Positions 11,021 to 22,080 of a stretch of DNA of 64,000 bases are shown one piece after another (position 1 is the first letter of the stretch; each line of letters starts with the position of its first letter). The translations under genes and the position numbers were made by a program. The notes below the pieces were generated by a model. That model ran no database searches. It had not been told where the DNA came from and saw nothing but the letters and a program-made list of their open reading frames with translations. Source of the stretch: Zymoseptoria tritici IPO323 (Eukaryota > Ascomycota > Dothideomycetes > Mycosphaerellales > Mycosphaerellaceae); NCBI RefSeq assembly GCF_000219625.1, contig NC_018212.1, forward strand, positions 2,002,501 to 2,066,500, in the 5' to 3' direction.

Positions 11021-11842
11021 GCATGAAGTGATGCAGGTACGGTACCGATGACAGACAGCCTTTCAGCTGTGGCGTTCAATGCTCCTCGCATGACCTCGCA
11101 GGAGCAGTCGATGTCGTGTCCGGATCATGGTTCTCATCAATTGCGATGGGCTGGAAGTAAAGGGTAGGACTTCGAGTTGAGACCAGATGGCCGATGCAGC
11201 GTTGCGGTGGAGAAGGTGGCCAGCTTGAGGTCTGATACCCCCAGTGAAAAGAGTCCCTCCGCCGCCCGAAGCCCACCAATGTCAAAAGCACACTGACCTC
11301 CGCAGTTCGCTGTCGCCCTTTGAGCTGCTCACTCCTTCCTCATCTCCCTTCACCCTTCACCCTTCAACCAAGCCGCACTCGCCGATGACGGCCACCGTCC
11401 ACAAAGCGATGTTCAGGCGACCCGAATCTTACCTGCACCGGCTCCTCTGCAAGAGCGCTGCTCGAACCAGAGCCAGCGATTTAAGGATCCAGAGCATCGA
11501 CGCCGTCGACGGAGACGCCTCGGATGAAGCAGAAATGATGAGGTCTGAGCCTGAGCCAGCGCATATACGAGGAATCCGAGGAGTGGATATGAAGATGCAA
11601 GTCGACTGTCGGCTGCATTTCTGGGCTGGTTTTCTCGGAATTTCTCGGGAAGCGATACGCCGCGGACATGAGAATGATTGGGCGAGGCTGGTTGGCAGGC
11701 CGCGGACCTCTGCATTGAATGGGATCAAGCGCTCTCGCAGATGCGAGTATAACGAGGTGGGCCAGGAGAGCCGCAGGAGTGGGACGCTGTGAATGGCATG
11801 AGCTTCTCCACTGCATGAAGCGACGCAGGCACCGTGCCAATG
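11021..11842. repeat. Dispersed 30-bp direct repeat
   Basis: The motif gcatgaag.ga.gcagg.ac occurs at 11021-11050 and again at 11813-11842, with 24 of 30 bases identical and a similar ctccac just before each copy. It hints at an old local duplication. No gene clearly ties the copies together. Confidence 0.5.
11385..11792 (+). CDS. Hypothetical protein, weak
   Basis: From the ATG that starts MTATVHKAMF, the frame runs 135 codons with mixed helical and basic character. Antisense frames of 100-143 codons overlap completely, so strand is uncertain. No family recognised. Listed because codon texture is better than in the surrounding sequence. Confidence 0.22.
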   Translation: MTATVHKAMFRRPESYLHRLLCKSAARTRASDLRIQSIDAVDGDASDEAEMMRSEPEPAHIRGIRGVDMKMQVDCRLHFWAGFLGISREAIRRGHENDWARLVGRPRTSALNGIKRSRRCEYNEVGQESRRSGTL

Positions 11843-12642
11843 CCGAGCCGCCTTCCACATCTACAGTCCCTTCTTGCTGACCATTGATCGCCACAGCAGT
11901 ACAGACGATGTGGCCATCCAGATCCGCGCCAGAATTGACTCGCCGCTTGGTTTGACAGCGAACTGTGTACCATGCATGCTAGGCCAGAGAGAGTGCAAGA
12001 CCTGGGTAGTGGGACATCTCCGCCTGGTCCTGATACGACTCATTGCTGGTGGTCATGTATTCCTTGACAGATTGGGCTGAGCATAAGATTCCAGACCTGA
12101 TGGCAGTACGAGGACCCGTGCTCTCACCTATGACAACCCTTCCGACGATAGACCGGGATTATCTACACCTTCCAGAGGCGCCTATTCGGCGATGAGAAAT
12201 TGAGGAGGAACCAAGTTGACGAGAACCGATGACGGGGCGGAAATTCTGTGAAATATGCACGCTGAGTCCAGACTGTCGAGTGCGTGGTCACCCAGATCCG
12301 CGGTTCAGCCGAAGCATTCCGCTGACCACGAATAGTGATTGGTGTCTCAACAACGGCCTGGCCAGGCCGTGCATGACGGCCCACAGATCACGCGTGAGCG
12401 GCGTCACTGTCTGGCCAGCCTTCTAGTCACCTTCCACGAGTATAGTCGAGACAAGACTCAAGCCCGGGATAAAGCGACACGCTCCAAGGAACGGGACGGC
12501 AAATCCACGGCTCGATTTGTGGTGTGATATGTCCGCAAGCTTGATTCGTGGCGGCATGATGCCATGCCACGGCTGACCGATGCGACATAGCCGCACTGGA
12601 AATGGTCGCCGGGTATGAGCAATCCTCGCGATTACTGCAGCG
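11793..12642. other. No gene recognised
   Basis: This precedes the plus-strand member-B gene. Only short frames; I see no clear TATA box or repeat apart from the 30-bp copy at its left edge. Confidence 0.35.
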
Positions 12643-13239
12643 ATGAATGAGTCCACAAGCGGAGACCCATACCACGATGCTTCCATCTTCGCCAGCATGT
12701 ATATCCTCAACTCGCAATCTCTCGGAACCGCATCATCGACACCACCAGTCATTCCAACCGGACGTAGCTCACCCACAATGTCGAACATTGACCTGATGCA
12801 TTTCCTGCAGACACAAGTACTCCTGTACCATATCCTCCACGACATCAGCGCCCGCACTGAAGCGAACGATCTTGCAAACCACATTTCAGATATGGTCGGA
12901 CCAGAAGCCTGGGATTTGGCGGAAGACTTAATCGAGGCCTTACTTACTGGCCTGCGTCTCGATGCCGAGTACGATATCGCAGAGGTTTGCCAAGACGTCT
13001 ACTCGATCGCCTGCCAGTACACCGCTGAGCCGGAGTGTGCAAGTCGACTCCAACGGCCATTGGAGAGATTGGGGACGTTGTACTGGGAGCTGTATACCGC
13101 CTCCGAGGCAGCGCTTGGACGGGCTCCGGTGCCTGCTTTTTATCCGCTGTCAAGGCTGATGGGCGGGCCTTACAGCTCTGCGGCGGAAGAGTCCGAGGAC
13201 CGCGCATCCGGGGAGGAGAACGTGGACGCCGGCTCATGA
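12643..13239 (+). CDS. RLQRPLER-family protein, member B (198 aa)
   Basis: Intronless and on the opposite strand to members A and C. The core matches member A closely: FLQTQVLLYHILHD, EANDLANHISDMVG, EDLIEALLTGLRLDAEYD, RLQRPLERLGTLYW. The first 45 residues are Ser/Thr/Pro-rich and unshared, so a shorter start at MSNIDLMHF (12778) is possible. The C-terminus is acidic and short, lacking the basic extension of A. No known domain. The family is predicted helical and intracellular; function unknown. Confidence 0.75.
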   Translation: MNESTSGDPYHDASIFASMYILNSQSLGTASSTPPVIPTGRSSPTMSNIDLMHFLQTQVLLYHILHDISARTEANDLANHISDMVGPEAWDLAEDLIEALLTGLRLDAEYDIAEVCQDVYSIACQYTAEPECASRLQRPLERLGTLYWELYTASEAALGRAPVPAFYPLSRLMGGPYSSAAEESEDRASGEENVDAGS

Positions 13240-13576
13240 GATTCTCGGCTGAGACGTTGACGAAACTTTCCGATACCGATGCTGCTGGACAAGGATTCCT
13301 GGTGACGCTTCGCGCGGCAAATAGAATAGCGAGCCGGGCCAGCGGGCTCGGGTTGGAGTGCTCTTCCTGATGGGGCTGTTGCTCTCGGCCTACTCTTATG
13401 TATGCAACATCTCTCGCTTGTGTCTCCGCGTGCGGGAATCATGCAACATGTGGCGCCCCGCAATGGAGCTGCGAAGAGCTCGGTGAAGATAAAGGCATCA
13501 ACACTCCGTCTTTTTGGGATATTTGCAGACCACCTCGGGTATGATTCCATATTCCGTCCTTGACCTCTCTTCTGCC

Positions 13577-14317
13577 TCAATCCTTCGCAAAAGCCTTGTC
13601 CTTTTCCATCGTGCCTCCGATGAAGTCTCTCAGCGCCGCCCACTTCGCTTTCTGACTCTCCTTCGCCTTGTCCGCTTCACCCGCAACCACATTCTCCTTC
13701 CCACCCGTCGTAGTCCCCACCATCGCCGCCAAATTCCTCCCAAACCTCTCCCTCTCCCGTCCCTCCATAATCGCCTTCCTCCTCGCCGCTCCAGGCTTAT
13801 GCTTTAAGCTCTTCATCACCATCTTGCCATCTGACTCGGACACCTTGACTTTTCTCCTCCGCCGCTTCTTCGTGGTTGTTGTGCCGTCGAGCTGCATTTC
13901 CTCCTCGTCGTCTAAACCTTCCCACTCATCTTCATCCTCGCCTTCATCCTCCGAAGCCGAGGGTAATGCGTCCGCCAGCCCATCCATGGTAGTGACAAGT
14001 TTCTTCCCCGGTCGCCGGCGTTTCAGCGTCTTTCTGCCTGCTCCACCCTTTGCTATCCCGGCGTCGCGGACTTTGTTGAGTAGAGCGTTGTGTTTGACTG
14101 TACGCTTGTCTTTTTTGTTGAGTCGCCAGTCGGCATCTTGGAGGTGGGATGTGTTGGAATTGGCGGGTTTGAGCGAGGACTTGAGGGCTGCGGCGGCGGG
14201 TTCGGAGTAGGTGTCGGTGGCGGTGGGTGGTGCGTATCTTCCGCGAGGATCGGAGGTGCTAGATTTGGAGGCGCGGGCACGGATACTGCTGCGTTTGGCG
14301 GGGCGGATGGGTGCCAT
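13577..14317 (-). CDS. SLX9: Ribosome biogenesis protein SLX9
   Basis: A 246-residue intronless ORF starts at the ATG in gccATTG read on the minus strand. It has the SLX9 layout: a basic N-terminus, the motif KKDKRTVKHNALLNKV at residues 68-83, a long acidic stretch around 120-142 (EDEGEDEDEW), a basic KKRRRRKVKV segment, and a C-terminal KWAALRDFIGGTMEKD. In yeast the family acts in late 40S (pre-18S) assembly in nucleolus and nucleus. The assignment rests on the RTVKHNAL-type core and C-terminal helix, which I recognise from the family. Gene intact. Confidence 0.85.
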   Translation of the reverse strand: MAPIRPAKRSSIRARASKSSTSDPRGRYAPPTATDTYSEPAAAALKSSLKPANSNTSHLQDADWRLNKKDKRTVKHNALLNKVRDAGIAKGGAGRKTLKRRRPGKKLVTTMDGLADALPSASEDEGEDEDEWEGLDDEEEMQLDGTTTTKKRRRRKVKVSESDGKMVMKSLKHKPGAARRKAIMEGRERERFGRNLAAMVGTTTGGKENVVAGEADKAKESQKAKWAALRDFIGGTMEKDKAFAKD

Positions 14318-14765
14318 TGTCGTGTATTTGGGAGTGTGTCTGCAAAGAGCGGAGGATGGATGTGAGGAAGAGCTTGGGATTTTTTCGAGATCGCGACGAT
14401 GGTTTCAGCTTCGTTGGTGCCTGAGGCAGAACTTTGGGCGGACGACTTCACTTCGCTATTGCTGGGGTTTCCGACTCCATTTACAACTGACATGGTCCCA
14501 GATGTGCTGCTGCCCGCGGCCAGAGATACACATGTCGCAGATCAGAAGCAAGACGATGGTGGAACGGCGATGGAAGACCCGGCGAAGCACGCTCACGCCA
14601 GCAACAAGAATCGAAGGATGTCCATTGTCCAAACAGCACACGCCCGGCCATGTCCGAAACGGGACGACGGCATATGGCATGCCCTCAATCTCCAGTGGCT
14701 GCGCCGCAAAGATTAGAGCCATCAGCTTAAGCACGGTTTCCCGGCTCGGACGTCCGCTCTCGCCC
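14318..14765. other. Upstream of SLX9; no gene supported
   Basis: This contains the SLX9 promoter side. A plus-strand frame of 105 codons and a minus-strand frame of 120 codons overlap each other here; neither has convincing features. Confidence 0.35.
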
Positions 14766-15381
14766 TCAGATCCGGCGATTGCTAACACAAACAGCTCGAG
14801 ACCCGAGCAACACGACATTCAAATCCGACAGGAAACCTCCATTATTGTCGACAATGTCTCCATATAAGCCGGTATCCATCTCCGGCTCGAAGAGATTGTA
14901 GAAAGGAGACATACAGAGACCATGCAAGTTCGATGAGCGAAACAAAGGCGAATGGCACGCCTTCGGGTCGAAATATGCAAGACTGGTCCTTCTCGGATCG
15001 CCGTACCAGCGTTCTGATCTTTGAACGCGGTCGCGGCGTCGTGGATACACGAAAATGTGTTTAGCTGAAGGCACGCCTCTAGCGGTCATGACAAGCCACG
15101 CCGGTAGTTTTGAGAGTGGGGTTGCAGGGCATTCTTTACACACAGGGCCGAACAATAATCGGGTCCAGCTCGAACCATCGATATGCCTCCGCATGGTACT
15201 CGCCTGGCTCAGCTGGAGTATAGAAAGGCGGCACATGATATGCATGCAACTTTTTGAGGTCTTCGTCGCGACCGGACAACAAATGCATTGTCTGGCTGGG
15301 TCCAACGCCCATTCTCATTACGAATTCCACAAACTTTGGCAAAAGCAGCTTCAGACAGAGACCGAAATGGCCGGTCTTCAT
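14766..15381 (-). CDS. Hypothetical protein, two exons, 184 aa
   Basis: Exons 15381..15140 and 15078..14766 join across a 61-nt intron (donor GTAAAG, acceptor GCTAG). Both sides have good coding character: PPFYTPAEPGEYHAEAYRWF before the junction, and KHIFVYPRRRDRVQRSERWY after it. The C-terminal half is Tyr/Phe/Asp-rich and looks folded. The 5' end is uncertain, since other minus-strand frames extend to about 15520 and may be an earlier exon. No family recognised. It has no signal peptide from this start. Confidence 0.45.
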
Positions 15382-16583
15382 CCCGAGGTTCGCAAGCCTC
15401 GCCCTCCTGGATCAGGCCTCCCTGTCCTGGCCGCTGCAAAAGATCACAGTATCACAACATCATGCCTCTTCTACGATGCATGATTTCTTGTCCTTGCCCA
15501 GTACGACGTTGAAATGAATCATGGCGGCCCTGCAGCCACCATGGACTCACCCTAATTCAGCTCAAATGACTGGAAGATGACCGAGAGATCTATGCCTAGG
15601 CGAGGGTAGGGTGCAGAACCACGCCTATCACGCACCGAGCTCCTTATTGACCATGTTTCTGGGGAAGAAATCAGCATAGCAAGGTATGTCTCACCTCGCA
15701 CGCCGCTGTCACATTCGACTGACGCAGGCACAAACAGAGAGGCAGTGAGAGCAAGACATTCTTGCAGTTTACAGGAACCTTCGACAATATTCAATGAAGA
15801 CTACGCTGTCAAAATGGTCCAACCTCTCTGTCTATTGAACAGTCACCAGCGAGCATGAGATGTTCGAGGAGCATACAACTGCCGACTTCCAAGTCATGGG
15901 TGTGTAAGACTGGAAGTGCTGGGCGAGACTTGAACCACTTCGCCAGTCACGAACCATATCTAAGCGTGAGACAGGACGATGCGCTCGGTATGTGCTTCCT
16001 GCGAGCACTGTACTGGTGCCAAAATACACATATCCTTCGACTTGGCAGGCGACGCAGTCGGTCCGTCAGCGTCATCCTCCGATCTAACTCCCAAAGTATA
16101 GACTAACCTGTATACACAACAGAACCATCGTATTGTCGAAATTTACCCCTCCAGATCATCGGCGCAAGTGAATCGTCTCCTCAGGCACAAAACACCTTTT
16201 GCAAGTTACTAGCGCGCGAGTCACTTCACTTCGGCTACTCCATTTCCCGTTCCGTCTCCATCTTCTCAAGTCCCCTCTCCTGCTTCCACCCTTCCTCATC
16301 CGAACCACCACCTCGATTTCCCTCCCCGCACCCAAAGGAATCCCAAAGATTCCCACCGCCATCCACCAAGACAACTGCACCAACAACAGTCGTCTCACAC
16401 CAAGAAGCGCACCGCTTGCCTACCCGGCCGCCACTCATATCGCGCATCAGCTGCCGGTATCAAGTTGCGCAACTACATCGAGGCATACTCGATCCACTTC
16501 ATCTTATCCTCCAGGTACAGCGCATCATTCTACACCTCCTTCTTTCGCAAGACTGACTCGCCTCATAGCAACCATCAGCAAAG
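15382..16583. other. Intergenic and 5' leader of the 1398-aa gene
   Basis: 15382-15520 may hold an upstream exon of the minus-strand gene. 16200-16583 is pyrimidine-rich on the plus strand, as expected for the leader of the large ORF. No separate gene supported. Confidence 0.4.
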
Positions 16584-19500
16584 ATGTCTGGACATTCGAT
16601 GGAGTCCATGTTCGACAACAACGTGGAGAAGACTTCGTCCGGTCTGAGAAAGACCTCTCGTCAACCACAAAAGCCTGCGCAGGTGCGCAGCGCACAAGAT
16701 CAGACGACGTCCGGCAGCATGTTGATGTCGTCTCTCCTGCACAAGTCGGCACAAGCTCCTCGCAAGCGTGACCCGAACGCAACTTATCGCAGTCAAGGAT
16801 GCGCCGAAGAGAAGACGCCTGCACTCACCCTTGCGAAGGAGAAGAAAGATGCGGAGGAGAAAGAGCGTGCATACATGGCGCGCAACAAGTCCGTCGAGAA
16901 GTTCACCGCCACCACCGCCATCATCAACAAGTCCGCCACTGATGCGGCAGACATCTCTACTCTGCAAACCAACAAGACCACATCCTCCACAGCCAGCCAC
17001 ACATACCACGGCTCGGAAGCACTGAAGGCCTTCAGCAACCTTAACATCAACATGGCTACAGCCATCTTGACCATCACCCGCAACGTCGACTTCTCTATCA
17101 CAATCACCGGCTCCGGCTTCTCCAAGAAGCGTACCTCTTTCGGCGCCGACATGGCTGACCGCAAGAAAGACATCTTCGGGATCACTGGACAAGAACACTT
17201 CTCCGATGCCATCGGCAGGAAGCAGAAGACCGCCATCTTCAAGAAGTTCTTGCCTATTGGCAGGTCCACCGAGAAGGGTCAGCTCTCTGCGTCGGCCTAT
17301 GGTCGTCAAGTCGATGGCGTCCTTGGATTCCTGGACTACAAGAGCAAGAAGCACCTCGTCCTTGAAGTGAAGATCTCCGACGACTCTCTCATCACCGCCA
17401 CGATGACTGGAGTTCGACTGCTACCGGATGCCGCGGTCAAAGGCGAGAACAAGACGAGGATGTGGGGCTTCAACATGGCCAAGTCCGTCTCTGAAGACAT
17501 GATGAAGGTCCCAGCTGGCACGACTACCTCCGATGAAGACGACTTCACTGCGTTGGAAGTCGAAGCTGCCATCGCTGCAGCATTCGAGAAGGAGATTGCG
17601 GAAGTTGATGAAGTGAAGTGCGACACAACCTCGATGTCGCCACCGACCTCCACGACTCCTCTGAAGAAGAAGCGCAAGGCTTCCACCTCCACAGCTCCGT
17701 CTTCACAGCGACCTTCAAAGAAGCAGCGACCTTCGAAGAAGCAGCTTTACGAGATCATGGGCTCTCTCCCAGGTGCGTACAGCGCGCTCAACACGTCCGA
17801 AGCAAACACCAACGCGCCTGACTGCGACGCGTCTGTGAATGACGAGGCAAATGAGACCAAGAGCAAGAAGTTGCCAAAGAGCAACCTCAACACAAACATG
17901 CACGTCTTTGCGCTGCACGACGTGCCAATGCCAGACTTCCGCGAACTGCTTGCTAAGGCTCGCGTTCCTACATGGGAACAACAAGCTCCGATGCAACCCA
18001 CTGGCGCCCAGCCAACCGTCAACGACTTCGGTGATGAAGTCGAGGCACCGACTGCAGAAGCAATCCTGGCCAAAGTGACCTTTGATCGCGACACCAAGTT
18101 GCAGCATGAGGCCATGGAGCGTGAAGCTGCTCAGCTCGAGGAAGCCGAGCGCAAGAAAGCTGCCGCTGCCATCAAGTGGAAGCAGGGCAAGCACGGCATT
18201 CGCTACCGCCTTCAGGGCGACCACGTCCATATGGTGCCTCAAGGTCGTCCATTGCGCGATGCTACGGTCGAGCCAGTTATGACGCAGCAGCTTGCTGACG
18301 CGAAGTCTGGCGGTAGGCAAGCGATTTGGGAGAAGGAGATGGGGTTCGTTGAGGAGAAGCGAGAGGTGGTGAAGGTGGCGGAGACTGTGGTCAAGCGGAA
18401 GGCCGAGGACACACCGGTCAAGGAGCCGAAAAAGCGCTTGTCTCTGGCTGAGTACAAGGCCAAGGCCAAGGCAAAGAAAGAGCAAGGTCAAGCATCTCCT
18501 GCGCCTGCTACTGACAAGTACATCAAGTGCCAGGCGCCTGCTCCGGATAAGGACACTGAGAGTCAAGCACCTGCTTCGACCAACGAGGTGCATACCGATG
18601 CCATGGCCGGTCAGCCAGCAACAAAGCAGGTTCATGCTGAAGTGCCGACCGCTGTCGAAGCGTCGCAGTCAGAGCTCGCCGCTCAGCATGAGAAGAAGCT
18701 TGAGCAGGCAACGACTCTTGCCCTCGAGAAAGAATCCCAGGACAAGGCTGATGCCGAAGAGGCACAGGCGAAGGCATCCGCCACCAAGGAGCAGGCCAAG
18801 GCAGAGGCACAAGCTGCCGACGAGCATGCAAAGGGCACTGTCGCCGAAGAGAAGGCCAAGACAGATGCTGATGCGGAGGCTGAGAAGGCTAAGGCCAATG
18901 CTTCTGCATCGAAGGAGCAGGAGGAGATTTCCATCTCGGTACCCACACCAAAGGTGCTCAAGCCCGTCCACCCTGCGGCTGCTGCGAGAGTCGCATCGGC
19001 GCGGCAAAAGACTTTCCAGGAGCAGGTCCAGGAGCAGGAGCAGGGGAGGAAGAGAGATGATGAGCGGCACAGACTGAGGAGGCAGCAGGAAGCGGAGGCT
19101 GCCATGGACAGCAAGGCGGCTGGGAACAGCACTGCACCAATTGCAACCACCAGCAGCACGGCTACTGCCTCCGCACGTCCTTCGCACAACGCCTACGCTG
19201 GCAAGATCCCGCGCAAGGGACCCTCTGGAGCTACAACTGAGCAGCCAATCTCCAGTCCAGAATCTCGGCCTCAACACAATGGCCACGCCACGAAGTCTCC
19301 TTCGATTGTCCACACCACTGCAGCTGCGACCCAGCAGATGGCACCGAAATCGATGAAGCGCAAGAGCGATGAAGCCCACATCGAGCAAGACTTCCAGTCA
19401 CAATCGAACAAGAAGGTCAAGGTGACGAAGACGACCAGCGCAAAGAGAGTCACTGCTCGCGAAGATTCTCCCGAGCCCATCGCTGAGAAGAACGAGATGG

Positions 19501-20780
19501 ATCATGTCACTGGCGCGGGCCAGTCTTCGGAGCAGTCGCCGGAGCATACTGCCGATGAATCGGATACCTCAGTCCACATCGCACCTGATGTGGACACATC
19601 AGGCACCACCGTCTCCGACGATGACGCAACTCTGGGAACTACGTCCCAAGGCACCAAGCGAAAGGCCTCGGATGCGGATCAAGCGCCTCCAGCCAAGAGA
19701 CGCCAGCCCACTTCGTCTGAGTCCGCTCATGGCCCGCACCAGACAACGAAGAAAGCCACGAAGAAGGGTGTCGCCAACCGCGAAGTCGAGCAATCAGGCA
19801 CGAAGTATCCCACCCTCCTCGACGACGTCGACGGTGATGCTGCTCAGGATGCGATCGATGAAGCCAACTTCGCGGCCGTGCTGGCGAAGAACGCGGCTCA
19901 GCCCAAAAAGAAGAAGGGCACCGCGGGTACGAGGTCACCACCGGTTGAGCTGTCCGCAAAGGACCTACAGAAGGCCTTTGAGAACGGCACTCTGAAGGAG
20001 AAGTTGAATAACTTCTCTAGATCCGAGATCTGGGCTTGGGCGAAGGAGATCGGCGGTGGAATTGCAAATGGTCTCAGCAAGGAGAACAAAGGCGGGCTCA
20101 TCACCGGCATCGTGGCGGGCTGTCAGATCAAGTTCGGCAGCTACAGTCAGCAGCTGCAGTCTTCCCGCTCTCAGCCTCGCGGAGATCGACAAGGCGGTCA
20201 TGCACAACGTCGTCGCTCCAGCCCGGAGCCTCTCCGTCGAAACCAGAAGCCGGAACCCCTCCATCGCACCCAGAACGCCAGCATCGACAAGTCGACTCGC
20301 CGCCCTGCTACCGGCGCCAAAGCACCGACCGCCAACGCCATGTCCCAGCTGAAACCCAGCTATGCTCCTGGCTCCGGTCCCTGGGTCCGCGCCGAAGAGA
20401 AGCAGGCTCGAAGAGAAGCCACTGCTGCTGGCACCATGTTCGACATTGGTGCCTTCCAGCGTGCCACTGCTCCTGCCATCAAGGCGTACGAGAATGAGCA
20501 GGCGGAGAATGCGAGGAAGTGGGCCGAAGCAGAGGCCAAGGAGAAGGCCGAGGAGAAAGCCGAGGAGGAAGCCAAGGAGCGAGCTGCTGCTCGCCCCCGC
20601 CAACAAATGCCGCCTGCCGCCGGTGGTCGCTTTTGGGACCGCTACCGCCCATCACCGCCGCCCGCAGGTCCCACGGCTGCCCAGCGGGAAGTGGAGGCTT
20701 CTCGTGCCCGCAACCTTTCCCGGAGGGATGCGGCAATTGAGGCGCGCCGCTTGCGCGAGGAGAGGCCGTTGAACTACTAG
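16584..20780 (+). CDS. Large intronless nuclear-type protein, 1398 aa
   Basis: One uninterrupted 4.2-kb frame, starting at aaagATGTCTGG. A modestly folded region lies at about residues 145-300. It is followed by an acidic region, a basic nuclear-localisation-like cluster (KKKRKA, then PSKKQRPSKKQ) near 355-390, and long Ala/Lys/Glu/Gln low-complexity coiled-coil segments near 700-780 and 1305-1345. A small helical segment near 1120-1180 (LKEKLNNFSRSEIWAWAKEI) resembles a SAP-like fold only loosely. Many KR/KK pairs and Ser/Pro runs suggest a disordered chromatin or nuclear scaffold protein; that is inference from composition. No family recognised. No lesion over 1398 codons, in contrast to the genes around it. 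Confidence 0.8.
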   Translation: MSGHSMESMFDNNVEKTSSGLRKTSRQPQKPAQVRSAQDQTTSGSMLMSSLLHKSAQAPRKRDPNATYRSQGCAEEKTPALTLAKEKKDAEEKERAYMARNKSVEKFTATTAIINKSATDAADISTLQTNKTTSSTASHTYHGSEALKAFSNLNINMATAILTITRNVDFSITITGSGFSKKRTSFGADMADRKKDIFGITGQEHFSDAIGRKQKTAIFKKFLPIGRSTEKGQLSASAYGRQVDGVLGFLDYKSKKHLVLEVKISDDSLITATMTGVRLLPDAAVKGENKTRMWGFNMAKSVSEDMMKVPAGTTTSDEDDFTALEVEAAIAAAFEKEIAEVDEVKCDTTSMSPPTSTTPLKKKRKASTSTAPSSQRPSKKQRPSKKQLYEIMGSLPGAYSALNTSEANTNAPDCDASVNDEANETKSKKLPKSNLNTNMHVFALHDVPMPDFRELLAKARVPTWEQQAPMQPTGAQPTVNDFGDEVEAPTAEAILAKVTFDRDTKLQHEAMEREAAQLEEAERKKAAAAIKWKQGKHGIRYRLQGDHVHMVPQGRPLRDATVEPVMTQQLADAKSGGRQAIWEKEMGFVEEKREVVKVAETVVKRKAEDTPVKEPKKRLSLAEYKAKAKAKKEQGQASPAPATDKYIKCQAPAPDKDTESQAPASTNEVHTDAMAGQPATKQVHAEVPTAVEASQSELAAQHEKKLEQATTLALEKESQDKADAEEAQAKASATKEQAKAEAQAADEHAKGTVAEEKAKTDADAEAEKAKANASASKEQEEISISVPTPKVLKPVHPAAAARVASARQKTFQEQVQEQEQGRKRDDERHRLRRQQEAEAAMDSKAAGNSTAPIATTSSTATASARPSHNAYAGKIPRKGPSGATTEQPISSPESRPQHNGHATKSPSIVHTTAAATQQMAPKSMKRKSDEAHIEQDFQSQSNKKVKVTKTTSAKRVTAREDSPEPIAEKNEMDHVTGAGQSSEQSPEHTADESDTSVHIAPDVDTSGTTVSDDDATLGTTSQGTKRKASDADQAPPAKRRQPTSSESAHGPHQTTKKATKKGVANREVEQSGTKYPTLLDDVDGDAAQDAIDEANFAAVLAKNAAQPKKKKGTAGTRSPPVELSAKDLQKAFENGTLKEKLNNFSRSEIWAWAKEIGGGIANGLSKENKGGLITGIVAGCQIKFGSYSQQLQSSRSQPRGDRQGGHAQRRRSSPEPLRRNQKPEPLHRTQNASIDKSTRRPATGAKAPTANAMSQLKPSYAPGSGPWVRAEEKQARREATAAGTMFDIGAFQRATAPAIKAYENEQAENARKWAEAEAKEKAEEKAEEEAKERAAARPRQQMPPAAGGRFWDRYRPSPPPAGPTAAQREVEASRARNLSRRDAAIEARRLREERPLNY

Positions 20781-21594
20781 GAGGTAGTTGCCGCAAGGGA
20801 AGGAAACTGGGAAGACGAAGGGATCGAGGGAGGAGGAAAGGAACAGTTGAGGATGCACTCAAACTTCCAGATCTTGACGATGCTGGCCATCTTTGCCGCT
20901 GAGTCGGGTCTCGGTTGGCTGAGTGCAGTGGAGGAGGATTATGAGAGAGAGGGGAGGAAGGACATGGAGGACAAAGCAGAGCTCGACAAAGCTGGCCATT
21001 TTTGCCGCTGAAGAGAGACTTGAAGCTGCCTACCATGGACAAAGGGAATGGATGACAACCATGGAGTATCACCATGGAGGACTTTGGGCCTTGGGAGCAT
21101 GGGAGCAAGTTGGACATACCTGGAAGGATGGAAGGGATGTGACATGAAAGAGACTTGACCGTGCTCTTCAGAATGGAAGGGATGTCGGCGCTTAAATGCA
21201 AAACATAACCTCAAACACAAGTACCTCGCATATCAACTGTAGACAACTCTTGTGAACCACTGTGACCCGGAGATTGTGGCATGCATGCCTTGTAGAATCG
21301 TTCCCATTCAACAGCAACGAATCGATTTTGCGTGGTGCAAATGCACGAGACGGTGACACTCATGGAAGTAAGCTCATGTTCAATTGTCAAATAGTATCTC
21401 TACGCCAGAAAATGCAGACGCTGTAATCCCAACGTTCATAAGCCGAATTCATTCGCCGTCATAATCTACTCCCATGCTCTCTGAATCGTCTCAGCTTGTC
21501 TCATCTACTTCATTCTGCTGAGGACTCGTCAATCGGCGACGGGTTCAAGCGCCCCCTCTGACCCTGCAGATATAACAGTCGCCTAGATAACCTG
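20781..21594. other. 3' flank of the large ORF; no gene recognised
   Basis: Two short direct repeats (atggagga / atggacaaag contexts near 20960-21080; catctttgccgctga versus catttttgccgctga at 20887 and 20996) occur here. No coding frame is convincing. Confidence 0.4.
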
Positions 21595-22080
21595 TTAGTG
21601 CAGTCCCAACGAACTCATGTCGGCTGATACCCACCACTGCAAAGTGGAGCAAGCTGTTGCCATGGTCTGTTGGATGTATCGCAGCGTAGCCAATGTCTGT
21701 TCAAATTTGGCGGCGAGCAGTGACGTTCGAGAGAGGTAATCGAGAAAGACAAGATAGTACTGGACGCTCTCAAGAATCAAGTCATCGCCGTTGTCCTGGT
21801 GCACACTCTCCGCAATTAGTGCGGCTTGGGTGTGCCGGCTCTGCGATATGCGGTCTTGCTCGCTGTCGTATTCTGCGACCAAACTGACCAGCGAGGCGGC
21901 TTGGGCTTTACAAAGAGACATGACTCTCATCAGCTCGTGGGCCGTGTGATTGGTGCTGAACATGCGCCAACGCCCATCGATATGGTTTCGAATAAGGATC
22001 CTCTCGACGACGTCCACGCAGTCCGCCGCGCCTGTCTGGCAGTTCACTATTTTGTGATGTCTGGTGTTTCTGGCATCCAT
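21595..22080 (-). CDS. Hypothetical helical protein, 161 aa
   Basis: An intronless minus-strand frame with good coding texture: a Cys/Asp/Val N-terminus, then long amphipathic helices (LMRVMSLCKAQAASLVSLVA, VQYYLVFLDYLSRTSLLAA). There is no signal peptide or clear membrane span. The length is similar to the single-domain proteins nearby, but the core motif of the RLQRPLER family is missing. The last residues overlap a possible intron start (GGTATC), so the C-terminus is unsure. Confidence 0.5.
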   Translation of the reverse strand: MDARNTRHHKIVNCQTGAADCVDVVERILIRNHIDGRWRMFSTNHTAHELMRVMSLCKAQAASLVSLVAEYDSEQDRISQSRHTQAALIAESVHQDNGDDLILESVQYYLVFLDYLSRTSLLAAKFEQTLATLRYIQQTMATACSTLQWWVSADMSSLGLH

